A stretch of DNA of 32,115 bases, from positions 1-32,115 of the forward strand of contig JAJDHA010000012.1 of NCBI GenBank assembly GCA_030265965.1, read 5' to 3'. The notes below the pieces were generated by a model. It was not told where the DNA came from. It ran no database searches and saw nothing but the letters and a program-made list of their open reading frames with translations. This document shows positions 17,703-26,681 of the stretch, piece after piece. A program made the position numbers and the translations under genes. This DNA is from Odoribacter sp. OttesenSCG-928-L07. Lineage in GTDB: Bacteria > Bacteroidota > Bacteroidia > Bacteroidales > BM520. Positions within the stretch are counted from its first letter, which is position 1, and the number at the start of each line of letters is the position of its first letter.

Positions 17703-20700
17703 TTGAAAATTAAAAGAATTTTTAAAATATTTTTCAAAACTATTGGTATAATAATATTAATACTGTTTCTTGCTTTATTAAGTACAGGATTATTATTACA
17801 AATACCTTTTGTGCAAAATTTCGTTGCAAAGATAAGCATCAATGCGCTTTCCAAACAAATTAATACTGAAATTTCTTTAGAAAAAATCAAGTATTCAAGA
17901 TTAAACACCATTGAGTTACATAATGTACGCTTAAACGACACACACAATAATTTAGTGATGTCAATTGGTTATGCTAAAGTGCAAGTAAGAAGGCTATCTC
18001 TCAAACAAAAAGTTTTTCATTTAAAAGAAGTTATTGTTAGAGATCTAATTTTTAACCACATTAAATACGAAAATAGCGAAAAATCCAATCTGTTAATGAT
18101 ATTTCCGGCACAAGGCGAAACAACAGGAAACACAAACAGTAAACCATTGACAGTTCTTGGAGATTATGTTAGAATTTATAATTGGGCGTACAAATATAAA
18201 GATTATAATCACAAAGAGGAAATGATGCATATTGATTTTCTCGATATATCTGTTGTTGATGCTTATGGCGAATTTATGGATTTAACGGTAATTAATGACA
18301 GTGTTTCCGTACAAATTCTGAATTTAAAGTTGAAAGAAGAAAAGGGTTTTGATATCAAATCTTTTAACACAGATTTTACAATTAGCTCCACTACTCTTCG
18401 CGCATTAAATACAGGTATTGTAACTAATAATTCGGACTTTAGTATTGATCTTATTTTTAATTATCCTGATTGGGGAGGTTATAGTTATTTTACAGACTCT
18501 GTTTACATAATTGGTAAAATACGGAAAAACAGTTTAATTGATTTGAATGATATCAGTTACTTTACTTCTGTTCTTGCCGGTGCGGAAAATTTAGTTGAAC
18601 TTTCAACTGAAGTTAACGGTCCGGTAAATAATATGCACATAAAAGATATTGACCTATCAATGTTTGATGTTACTTATTATGCCGGTGATGTATTTTTAAA
18701 AGATGTTGATAAAGGTAATATTTATTTAGGATTAGATATTAAAAACTTTATCACCAATTATTCTGATGCACAAACTTTTAAAGTACCGGCATTTGAAGAT
18801 AATGTTTATGATCCTAAAACTTTGATATTACCCAAGGAATTGGAAAAACTCGGGGTTATTTCTTTATCTGGAAATTTTGCCGGTGAGTTTGATAATTTCA
18901 AAACTGATATTTCTGCTGAAACGGATATGGGCTACGTTTTTGCAGATGTTAAATACAATAAGATATCAAAATCATTCAATGATTTTAGCGTCCAATTGAA
19001 TGGCAGCAAGGTTAATATTGGTGAAATATTAAATCTAAAACCAAAGATTTCAACAGTTGATTTAAAATTGGAAGTTGATGGCATTGCAGAAAAATTCATA
19101 CCACAGACTTTCAATTTATCAGGAAATATTGAAAAAGCACGATTAGAAAAAGTAACACTTTCCGACTTACAATTTCAAGCTTCAAAAGATGATGAGCAGT
19201 TTTTGGCTCACGCATCAATTTTCAATGAAGAATTATTTTTGGATGCATCTTTAAATGCAATTACAAATGCTAAGCCTGCAATTGTTAACACTTCTATTGC
19301 AATTAATCATGCAAATTTACCGAAATTAGGATTAATGAATTATGATGAAGGGCTAATTGTTGGGGGCTTTTTAAATGCTAATTTAACAGGAAATAATATC
19401 GATGATTTGAGAGCACAAATTAATGCAACTAATCTGACTATTACTGCCGGAAAACAACTTTACACTCTCGGAGATATATCTTTAAGTCATAATTCGACTA
19501 AAAATTGGGATAAAGTAATTAATTTCAATTCAAATTTCTTAGACTTTATTATTGAAGGAAATTTCATGTATAATGATTTAATTAGTTATTTTTCTAATAT
19601 TATAAATACACTTATTCCACATATTACACAAAAAATTGAAAATATTGATAGCGACATTCAACTACAAGCTTTTATAAATTTAAAACAACCAGAAATCATT
19701 ACTTTCAGCATTCCTGATCTTGATATTTCGCAAAATACGTCAATGTTTCTAAATATTGATAACACAACAAATTTAAGCATTGATTTATATTCCGAGAACA
19801 TTAGTTATTTAACTTATAATCTAAATGAAATAAACTTTTATTCAGATTATATTGATAGCACTTTGGTTTCGGAATTAACAGTAAACAATGTGTTTTTAGG
19901 AGATTTATTAAGCAATTCATCTATTATTGATGTAAGCGATTTTGTTTTAAAAAACAATCTGACTGACAATTTATTATCTTTTGATTTAATGTGGCATGAT
20001 ACTATTTATGATAAAAATACTCATTTAAAAGTTAATGCGGATATAAATAGATTACCGGTTTTTGTTTTTAATATTCCTGATGATTCATATATCAGTCTGC
20101 AAAATAAATCTTGGGATATTTCAACTGAAGGTAATATAGAAATTGGAGATTCTTTTTATTCTATTGAAAGCTTGCGTATTGATAATGATTCATCAAGTTT
20201 ATTTGTTGATGGTAAGTATTCTAAAGACACTCACGATTCATTAAATATTGGTTTTCGAAATATCAATATTTCTCCAATAAATTTATTCTTTGAGGAAAAT
20301 ATGGGGATATCGGGTATTTTGAACGGGGATGGCGCAATTTCATATTTAGGTGTAAATCCTTATTTTGCAGCTGATATTAAGCTCGAGAAAATTATTATTA
20401 AAGAAAATTATCTTGGAGATTTATTTTTCAATACTCGTTGGGAAGATGAAATTAAAGCTATCGACTTAGATATGAGTTTGGTTGATAGGCGTTCTAATTC
20501 TAACGACTCAATTATGATTGTTTCCGGTTATTATTATCCTCTAAGTAAAAATGGCGACATAAACGGAATGCTTACTTTTAATAATTTTGATTTTAGCTTT
20601 GTTGAGCCTTTCTTAAGTTCTGTAATTACTGATCCTCAGGGATATATTTCAGGGAAAGTTGATATAAGAAATTCATTAACTTCTCCGGCTTTAAACGGTA

Positions 20701-22136
20701 CTCTAAACTTTAAGAATGCTGCTTTGACAGTAAAGTTCACAAAAGCCAAATACACTTTTTCAAATTCCATTGATATAATTCCTGGTGCTGTAGTTTTTGA
20801 TAGTTTTAAACTATTTGATGCAGCAGGCAAATCGTTCGATCTATCAGGCAGAATATCACATAATAATTGGAAAAATTTCGGTTTATCATTACATACAAAC
20901 TTCGATAGGTTTACTTTCCTTGACAATGAATTAGATATGTTTAATCAAGCAATTTTCGGCAAGGCAATTTTATCCGGAACAGCTTCATTAGAAGGCGGTT
21001 TTGATGATCTGGAAATTTCAGCAGATGTAAATACTGAACCCGGCACAAAAATTAATATTAATTTAGCCTCAAATAAAACTGCTTCTCAACATTCATTCAT
21101 CCATTTTGTATCTTATGATGAAGATTCAATTGTTATTTCGCAAAATAAAGAAAAACAATCAAATGCTTTTAAGATTAATGCAATGGCAAATTTAAAGTCT
21201 AATGCACAACTTAATATTATATTGCCTTACTCTTTGGGTGAAATGAGCATTATCGGTACCGGTGATATCGCTTATAAACAGAATAACGACGGTAAATTTA
21301 ATGTTGTAGGTGATTATTATGTTAATTCAGGAAGTGTTAAGTTTAATTATCAAGATTTTCTTTCAATGGATTTTACTATAAAAGAAGGTGGTGGAATTAT
21401 TTTTAATGGTGATCCAATGAACGCAATCATGAATATTGAGGCTGTTTACCATTTACGTGCATCACTTTCTGGAATCCAAGGCATAAGCGAAGATGAAAAT
21501 CAGAGGGTTCCTGTAGATTGTATTATCAGTTTTACCGGTCAACTCTCCGACCCTATCATTAACTTTGATATTGAGTTGCCTAATGTTGATGAAACTACTA
21601 AATCTTTTATTTATGCTGCAATTGATATGAATGACCAAACTGCTGTTGCAGAGCAAGTTTTTTACCTTTTATTGCTAAAATCTTTTTATGTTACCAGTAC
21701 ATCTCTTGCAAATACAGTAAATCTTGAAGCAAATTCATTTAGAATAATATCAAATCAGATTTCAAATTGGCTATCGAATATTAGCAAAAATATTGATTTC
21801 GGAATGAATTATACTCCGGGTGATGATATTAATCCGAACGAAATAGAATTTATGTTTAAAGCTGATTTATTTGACAATAGAGTAATTATTGACGGAAACA
21901 TAGGTGTTCAGAATAATACAGGAACAGTACAGCAAGCAAGTAATTTTGTCGGCGACTTTATGGTGGAATATAAGATTACAAAAGATGGTCGATTACGTGC
22001 AAAAGCTTTTAATAGATCTAATGAATATAATTTGATTGAAGCAAATGGACCTTACACGCAAGGTATTGGTTTATCATATTATACTGAGTTTGATAAATTT
22101 TCTGATCTCTTTAGGAAAAAGAAAAAAAGAAAGTAA
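17703..22136 (+). CDS. tamB: TamB-family envelope assembly/transport protein (DUF490)
   Basis: A very large protein of 1477 residues. Its N-terminal membrane anchor (about 10-32, FFKTIGIIILILFLALLSTG) precedes an AsmA/TamB-like start (TEISLEKIKYSRLNTIELHNVRL). Then come more than 1000 residues of repetitive beta strands, and a C-terminal TamB domain (about 1100-1477) with the typical GDYYVNSGSVKFNY and FTGQLSDPIINFDIELP blocks. TamB-like proteins span the periplasm and assist outer-membrane protein assembly or carry phospholipids. The start is a TTG: no ATG exists in this frame before residue 86, and starting there would remove the anchor. The gap to the divergent tsaD is 15 bp; a near -7 match (AATATTTG, 17688-17695) would give an almost leaderless message. 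A tsaD-tamB pairing is, as I recall, common in Bacteroidota. Confidence 0.93.
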   Translation: MKIKRIFKIFFKTIGIIILILFLALLSTGLLLQIPFVQNFVAKISINALSKQINTEISLEKIKYSRLNTIELHNVRLNDTHNNLVMSIGYAKVQVRRLSLKQKVFHLKEVIVRDLIFNHIKYENSEKSNLLMIFPAQGETTGNTNSKPLTVLGDYVRIYNWAYKYKDYNHKEEMMHIDFLDISVVDAYGEFMDLTVINDSVSVQILNLKLKEEKGFDIKSFNTDFTISSTTLRALNTGIVTNNSDFSIDLIFNYPDWGGYSYFTDSVYIIGKIRKNSLIDLNDISYFTSVLAGAENLVELSTEVNGPVNNMHIKDIDLSMFDVTYYAGDVFLKDVDKGNIYLGLDIKNFITNYSDAQTFKVPAFEDNVYDPKTLILPKELEKLGVISLSGNFAGEFDNFKTDISAETDMGYVFADVKYNKISKSFNDFSVQLNGSKVNIGEILNLKPKISTVDLKLEVDGIAEKFIPQTFNLSGNIEKARLEKVTLSDLQFQASKDDEQFLAHASIFNEELFLDASLNAITNAKPAIVNTSIAINHANLPKLGLMNYDEGLIVGGFLNANLTGNNIDDLRAQINATNLTITAGKQLYTLGDISLSHNSTKNWDKVINFNSNFLDFIIEGNFMYNDLISYFSNIINTLIPHITQKIENIDSDIQLQAFINLKQPEIITFSIPDLDISQNTSMFLNIDNTTNLSIDLYSENISYLTYNLNEINFYSDYIDSTLVSELTVNNVFLGDLLSNSSIIDVSDFVLKNNLTDNLLSFDLMWHDTIYDKNTHLKVNADINRLPVFVFNIPDDSYISLQNKSWDISTEGNIEIGDSFYSIESLRIDNDSSSLFVDGKYSKDTHDSLNIGFRNINISPINLFFEENMGISGILNGDGAISYLGVNPYFAADIKLEKIIIKENYLGDLFFNTRWEDEIKAIDLDMSLVDRRSNSNDSIMIVSGYYYPLSKNGDINGMLTFNNFDFSFVEPFLSSVITDPQGYISGKVDIRNSLTSPALNGTLNFKNAALTVKFTKAKYTFSNSIDIIPGAVVFDSFKLFDAAGKSFDLSGRISHNNWKNFGLSLHTNFDRFTFLDNELDMFNQAIFGKAILSGTASLEGGFDDLEISADVNTEPGTKININLASNKTASQHSFIHFVSYDEDSIVISQNKEKQSNAFKINAMANLKSNAQLNIILPYSLGEMSIIGTGDIAYKQNNDGKFNVVGDYYVNSGSVKFNYQDFLSMDFTIKEGGGIIFNGDPMNAIMNIEAVYHLRASLSGIQGISEDENQRVPVDCIISFTGQLSDPIINFDIELPNVDETTKSFIYAAIDMNDQTAVAEQVFYLLLLKSFYVTSTSLANTVNLEANSFRIISNQISNWLSNISKNIDFGMNYTPGDDINPNEIEFMFKADLFDNRVIIDGNIGVQNNTGTVQQASNFVGDFMVEYKITKDGRLRAKAFNRSNEYNLIEANGPYTQGIGLSYYTEFDKFSDLFRKKKKRK
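17735..17742 (-). promoter_or_regulatory. possible -7 element for tsaD inside tamB
   Basis: TAGTTTTG on the minus strand, 47 bases before the tsaD ATG and within the first codons of tamB. It is the only exact TAnnTTTG I found close upstream of tsaD; the 15-bp gap has no room for a promoter. Confidence 0.35.
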
Positions 22137-22140
22137 TTAG

Positions 22141-23544
22141 CTATTTTAAAACCAACAAAACAACATTTTCGACATGTTGTGTATGAGGGAACATATCTAC
22201 CGGCTGAACTTTAACTACTTTGTATGTATCAAGCATCATATTAATATCTCTGGCTTGAGTTGCAGGATTACAACTTACATAAACAATCTTTGGAACTTTA
22301 TGACGTATAAGTGTATTTACTACATCTTGATGCATTCCGGCGCGTGGCGGATCAGTAATAACAACATCTGGTTTGCCATTTGCTGCAATAAAATCGTCAG
22401 TTAATATTTTAGCCATGTCTCCTTCAAAGAATACGGTATTTTTGATTTTATTGAACTCAGAATTTTGTCGAGCATCAATTATTGCTTGACCGATATATTC
22501 AATTCCTACTACTTTTTTAGCTCTATCAGCAATAAAATTTGCAATTGTTCCTGTACCGGTATAAAAATCATAAACGATTTCTTCTCCGTTTAAATCTGCA
22601 AATTCGCGTGCTATTTTGTATAAATTATATGCTTGATCATGATTTGTTTGATAAAATGATTTTGTTCCAACAATAAAATTCAGTTTTTCCATTTTTTCAA
22701 CCAAATGATCATCACCATAATAAACAAACACTTCCCTATCAAAAATATCATCATTAAATTTATCATTAATTACATACATTAAAGAAGTAATTTCGCTGAA
22801 TTTTTTTCTTAATTCTTCCAACAAAGGAAAGAATTTTGTTGTATCACTTTCAGTTACAACCAAAACCACCATCAGCCCACCTGTTGTAGATTGTCTAATT
22901 ATCAAATTTCTAAGTAAACCGATATGATTTTTTATGTTATAAAAACTCATATTGTAATTTAATGCATAATCTCTGACAAAGTTTCGGATATTATTAGAAG
23001 GATCAGGTTGGAGGTAGCATTTATCAATATCAACAATTCTATCAAATTTTCCCGGCAAATGAAATCCTAACCCATTAAGATTGCGTTCCTCGCTATTAGA
23101 ATATTCGCCGTCAGTCATCCATCTGAAATCTGAAAAAGTAAATTCCAATTTATTTCGATAGTATTGAGTTTTTGTAGATGGAATAATGGAATTAATGTTA
23201 GGCACATCTACTTTACCGATTCTGGTTAGTGCGTCATATACTTGTTTTTGTTTAAAGTCTAATTGTGCTTGATATTTTAGGTGTTGCCATTTACAACCGC
23301 CGCATAAACCAAAATATTTACAAAAAGGCTCAACTCTATCAGGTGAATACGAATGGAATTTGATTATTTTCCCGTATTTAAAAGATTTTCTTTTATGTGT
23401 AATTTGAATATCAACTATGTCACCAGGAGCTGCATAAGGGACAAAGATTACCAAGTTATCATCAGTTCGAGCAATGCAATAACCTTCACTAACAGCTTCA
23501 ACAATAGTTACATTATAATAAATTTGCGGTACTTTTTGTTTCAT
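22141..23544 (-). CDS. rlmD: 23S rRNA (uracil-C5)-methyltransferase, RlmD/RumA family
   Basis: A 467-residue SAM-dependent methyltransferase of the TrmA/RumA family. An N-terminal TRAM RNA-binding domain (about 10-70) is followed by the 4Fe-4S cysteines C75, C81, C84 (CKYFGLCGGC) and C176. The Rossmann domain has DFYTGTGTIANFIA (about 326-339) with the SAM loop, DPPRAG at 398-403, the nucleophile Cys425 in VSCNPAT and the general base Glu459 in HVEN. The Fe-S set separates it from TrmA and fits the rRNA enzymes. Whether it targets U1939, U747 or both cannot be read from sequence, so the RlmD name is by family. It is convergent with tamB with only 4 bp between stops and no terminator hairpin, so the transcripts probably overlap. 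Confidence 0.93.
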   Translation of the reverse strand: MKQKVPQIYYNVTIVEAVSEGYCIARTDDNLVIFVPYAAPGDIVDIQITHKRKSFKYGKIIKFHSYSPDRVEPFCKYFGLCGGCKWQHLKYQAQLDFKQKQVYDALTRIGKVDVPNINSIIPSTKTQYYRNKLEFTFSDFRWMTDGEYSNSEERNLNGLGFHLPGKFDRIVDIDKCYLQPDPSNNIRNFVRDYALNYNMSFYNIKNHIGLLRNLIIRQSTTGGLMVVLVVTESDTTKFFPLLEELRKKFSEITSLMYVINDKFNDDIFDREVFVYYGDDHLVEKMEKLNFIVGTKSFYQTNHDQAYNLYKIAREFADLNGEEIVYDFYTGTGTIANFIADRAKKVVGIEYIGQAIIDARQNSEFNKIKNTVFFEGDMAKILTDDFIAANGKPDVVITDPPRAGMHQDVVNTLIRHKVPKIVYVSCNPATQARDINMMLDTYKVVKVQPVDMFPHTQHVENVVLLVLK

Positions 23545-23557
23545 TTAAAAAATTTTG

Positions 23558-23565
23558 CAAAAATA
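23558..23565 (-). promoter_or_regulatory. -7 promoter element for rlmD
   Basis: TATTTTTG on the minus strand, 13 bases before the rlmD ATG at 23544; gives a very short leader. Confidence 0.5.
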
Positions 23566-23609
23566 GTTATTTAATTGACAGTAGTAGAAAAAAAGTAGAT
23601 TCACAATGA

Positions 23610-24269
23610 TTAAATATCTGCAAAGATTGCTGTTCCAATCCTAATTAATGTGGCACCTTCTTCAATAGCAATCTGATAATCATTAGACATTCCCATTGAT
23701 ATTTCTTTAAAAGAATCATTATTAAAAAAGAAATTTTCTTTAAGAATATCAAAATAAGATTTTAGAAGTTTAAATTCGTTTCTGATTTTATTTTCATCAT
23801 CAGAAAAAGTAGCCATTCCCATTACACCGACAATATTAATATTATTCAGTTCTTTATAATTAGTTGAGTTTAAATATTCCGTTATTTCATCAATAATAAA
23901 TCCTTGTTTAGACATTTCATCCGCTATATGAAATTCAAGAAGCACATCCACTACTCTATTAATTTTTTGAGCTTCTTTGTTTACTTCATTAAGGAGTTTA
24001 AAAGAATCTATACTGTGTATGAGTGAAACAAAAGCAATTATATTTTTTATTTTATTTGTTTGAAGATGTCCAATAAAATGCCACTGAATATCTTTAGGTA
24101 GGAAATTATATTTTTCTTGTAATTCTAAGGCTCTATTCTCACCGAATATTCTTTGTCCGGTTTCATAAACTTGTAAAATATTATCGGGAGATTGGTGTTT
24201 AGAAACAGTAACTAACCTAACATTCTTCGGCAGGTTGTTGATTATTCTCTGATAATTGTTTAGATTCAT
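23610..24269 (-). CDS. YggS/PROSC-family PLP homeostasis protein
   Basis: A 219-residue single-domain alanine-racemase-fold protein of the YggS family, which binds pyridoxal phosphate without a known catalytic reaction and buffers vitamin B6 and amino-acid pools. The PLP lysine is K24 in LVTVSKHQ. Other family blocks are FGENRALELQEKY, WHFIGHLQTNKIKNI, and the C-terminal SMGMSNDYQIAIEEGATLIRIGTAIF that binds the phosphate. The ATG at 24269 gives a normal N terminus (NYQRIINNLPKNVRLVTVSK), so the 53-bp overlap with the upstream ligase gene appears real. It is the last gene of the polysaccharide operon, but a link to polysaccharide synthesis is not expected from the family. Confidence 0.95.
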   Translation of the reverse strand: MNLNNYQRIINNLPKNVRLVTVSKHQSPDNILQVYETGQRIFGENRALELQEKYNFLPKDIQWHFIGHLQTNKIKNIIAFVSLIHSIDSFKLLNEVNKEAQKINRVVDVLLEFHIADEMSKQGFIIDEITEYLNSTNYKELNNINIVGVMGMATFSDDENKIRNEFKLLKSYFDILKENFFFNNDSFKEISMGMSNDYQIAIEEGATLIRIGTAIFADI

Positions 24270-25680
24270 TTCTATATTTTATATCTAATGAAACAATTAT
24301 GGCAGCATTTAGCCAAAATATTACAGCAGCTTTATCAATATCGAGATAATTATTCATTATCCCGTGAACCATATATGTTATCAAAGCTAACATACAGCAC
24401 AAAGCAGCATTTTTATCAAATTTATGTGGCGATTTCCAATATATCTTATTTGCTGTAACAATAATTGCGAGAAACATAAGAATAGTAGTAATAATACCGA
24501 GCAATCCTCTTTCAGAGAGAGGTCCTAAATATTCGCTGTGCGCATTACCTTTATCTCCAGCATTAGTACTTGAAATAGTTTTATCCTTCGAAAGTTGAAA
24601 CGGCGCGTAAACAAATTGATATGTTCCCGGTCCCCAACCAAAAACTGGTCTTTCTTTGTACATTCGCAGAGCCGATTGCCATCTATTAATTCTTTCGAGA
24701 TTTGAGGCATCAGAAGAAATATTCGTGGCAGACTTTAAATGTTCGACAAAATCTTGACTTGATGCTTGGGTATTTCTCGACATATACAATAAAATCTGGT
24801 CTTGAAATGCAAAGAATAATCCTAAGCAAATACTACCCGTAATAACAATATAGCGCATTTTAATTCTAAACTTAAAGAGGATAAAAATAGCTAAAGCAAC
24901 TAATCCGCTAACCCATGCAGCTCTTGTATAAGAAAAGATAATTCCTAATATTACAATTACAGTAGCAGCAAACGACCATAATCTCTTATTTTTTGAGTGT
25001 TCTTTATCGAAAGTATAAAACAGCAAAAAAGGAAGAATAAAAACAACAATAGCTCCATAGCTGGTATGTTCAGGGAAGAAAGGTTTCATTGCCCAAAAAC
25101 TTGCACGTTTAGAAAAACCATATTGCGAATGGTGAATAAGCGTGTAAATAACAACAATTATCATGGCAATAATATATGCCCATTGATATTTATTGATATT
25201 TTCCTGTGATTTAAATATTTTTGCTGCAACAAAATAGCACGGAATAATAAACCATAGTTGTGCTAATAGATGTTTAAATGAGACTAAAGGTAGTTCACTT
25301 GTAAAACAAGTAATCAAATACCATATTAAATTTATTATTACAAAAATGGAAACAGGATGATTTAGAATTTGTTTATCAAGTTTTCTATCATACAAAACTT
25401 TTAAAAGAATAATAAAAGAAAACGCCAACAGCATTGGTTCATCAGGAACATTTGCTGTTATTCCAAACTCTTCAATTTTTAAGGTAATTGATAAAGGTGT
25501 AAGAAAAGTAATAATTAATAAAACCTTATCGAGTGCAAAAAAATACAGACAAGCTACACCTATTAATACTGGTACTGCAATAGGTAACCAAGGTATTTGC
25601 TTAACAACACATACTGCGACAAAAATTATAAATGCTGCACAGAATGCATATATGCCGTATATTTTTTGCTTTTCGCTCAT
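24217..25680 (-). CDS. O-antigen ligase/polymerase-type membrane protein (Wzy_C/WaaL)
   Basis: A 487-residue polytopic membrane protein with about 11-12 helices and one large periplasmic loop. The loop (about 290-400) holds the hallmarks of the Wzy_C/WaaL superfamily: ERINRWQSALRMYKERPVFG WGPG with its conserved Arg, and GNAHSEYLGPLSERG with the catalytic-type His at 381. Members either join polymerised glycan to a lipid or protein carrier or polymerise undecaprenyl-linked repeats; sequence alone does not separate the two. It lies 21 bp after the second Wzz gene and downstream of the flippase, so it should act on the same glycan in the inner membrane. Its hydrophilic C-terminal tail (ESKQLSENNQQPAEEC) is encoded in the overlap with yggS. 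Confidence 0.9.
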   Translation of the reverse strand: MSEKQKIYGIYAFCAAFIIFVAVCVVKQIPWLPIAVPVLIGVACLYFFALDKVLLIITFLTPLSITLKIEEFGITANVPDEPMLLAFSFIILLKVLYDRKLDKQILNHPVSIFVIINLIWYLITCFTSELPLVSFKHLLAQLWFIIPCYFVAAKIFKSQENINKYQWAYIIAMIIVVIYTLIHHSQYGFSKRASFWAMKPFFPEHTSYGAIVVFILPFLLFYTFDKEHSKNKRLWSFAATVIVILGIIFSYTRAAWVSGLVALAIFILFKFRIKMRYIVITGSICLGLFFAFQDQILLYMSRNTQASSQDFVEHLKSATNISSDASNLERINRWQSALRMYKERPVFGWGPGTYQFVYAPFQLSKDKTISSTNAGDKGNAHSEYLGPLSERGLLGIITTILMFLAIIVTANKIYWKSPHKFDKNAALCCMLALITYMVHGIMNNYLDIDKAAVIFWLNAAIIVSLDIKYRNESKQLSENNQQPAEEC

Positions 25681-25701
25681 TTGAGTTTTCTAAAATTACT
25701 C

Positions 25702-26619
25702 TTATTCTTCTTCTTTCTTATTAGGAATATTTTCAACACAAATAAAAGCGACATAAGATAACATAAATGCTGCAATACCTGAAAAAAGAACAATTATCCA
25801 ACGAACTGGTGTTGACTTTTTATCTGCAACATAAGGATGTGATAACATATTTGTATATGAGAATTCTTTTTGCAAGTTTGCATAAGCAATATTATAATTC
25901 CCCAATAAAGTTTCTAATGAGCCATTAATAGCCATTAACTGCAAAATACTATTTAAATATTCAGGTCCAACACTATCGATATATCCGATAGATGAAGAAT
26001 TATTGGCTTTTTTGGATGTAATACCCAAAGCTTTACTTATATAAAAAAGCAAATCATTTGATGCGCCAATCTCAACAATTTCTTCCGTCAATTTTGCAGA
26101 TTGTGCTAAAGACCGTTCAATTGTTTTTTCATAAATAGGTACAACTTCACCAAATTTTTCTTTGTGGATTTTTCTAATATTAATATTAAGAAAATCAATA
26201 ATTGAATTAACCATATCACAAGCAATCTGAGGGTCCCTGTCAAATACTGTGATTGAAATAGCATCATAAGAGTTTTGTTCAATCTTAACATTATTATCAT
26301 ATTCATTAATAATGTAAGCTAAAGATTTTGGCGAACCTTTTTCAATTCCGTAATGTTCATAAAGGTTATATTTTTCAATGACTTGCCATTTAATATCCGA
26401 CGATAAAAACCATTGAAATAATTGTTCCGACTCGCTTTCATCAGAATATGGACTAATATTAGATGGGTAAACTACAGCTACAGACTTATATTTCGGTGTA
26501 ATAAATTTTGGTGATGAGAAAATCACCCCGATAATCATACCAATAATTGAAATGATTAAAATATGGATTTTCCTTTTCCATAATATATCCCAAAGTTTTT
26601 TAGCAGAAAAATTATTCAT
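25702..26619 (-). CDS. Wzz/PCP chain-length regulator, second of tandem pair
   Basis: A 305-residue polysaccharide co-polymerase. A cytoplasmic N terminus (MNNFSAKKLWDILWKRK) leads into TM1 (about 18-36), then the proline-rich FSSPKFITPKYKS, a periplasmic helical domain with VIEKYNLYEHYG and ISITVFDRDPQIACDMVN, then KKSTPVRW and TM2 (about 274-295), with a short acidic tail. It is clearly a paralogue of the gene just upstream: the segments before and after each helix align. Such proteins set polymer length together with Wzy or the ligase. There is no tyrosine-kinase domain. Its frame is open upstream across the 62-nt spacer back to the A12 tract at the end of the first gene, which permits a frameshift fusion. 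Good as family; exact glycan unknown. Confidence 0.9.
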   Translation of the reverse strand: MNNFSAKKLWDILWKRKIHILIISIIGMIIGVIFSSPKFITPKYKSVAVVYPSNISPYSDESESEQLFQWFLSSDIKWQVIEKYNLYEHYGIEKGSPKSLAYIINEYDNNVKIEQNSYDAISITVFDRDPQIACDMVNSIIDFLNINIRKIHKEKFGEVVPIYEKTIERSLAQSAKLTEEIVEIGASNDLLFYISKALGITSKKANNSSSIGYIDSVGPEYLNSILQLMAINGSLETLLGNYNIAYANLQKEFSYTNMLSHPYVADKKSTPVRWIIVLFSGIAAFMLSYVAFICVENIPNKKEEE

Positions 26620-26681
26620 ATTATTTAATGTTTTATTATCAATTACTTCTAATTTTTTATCAAAATTATTTGTTATTTTAC

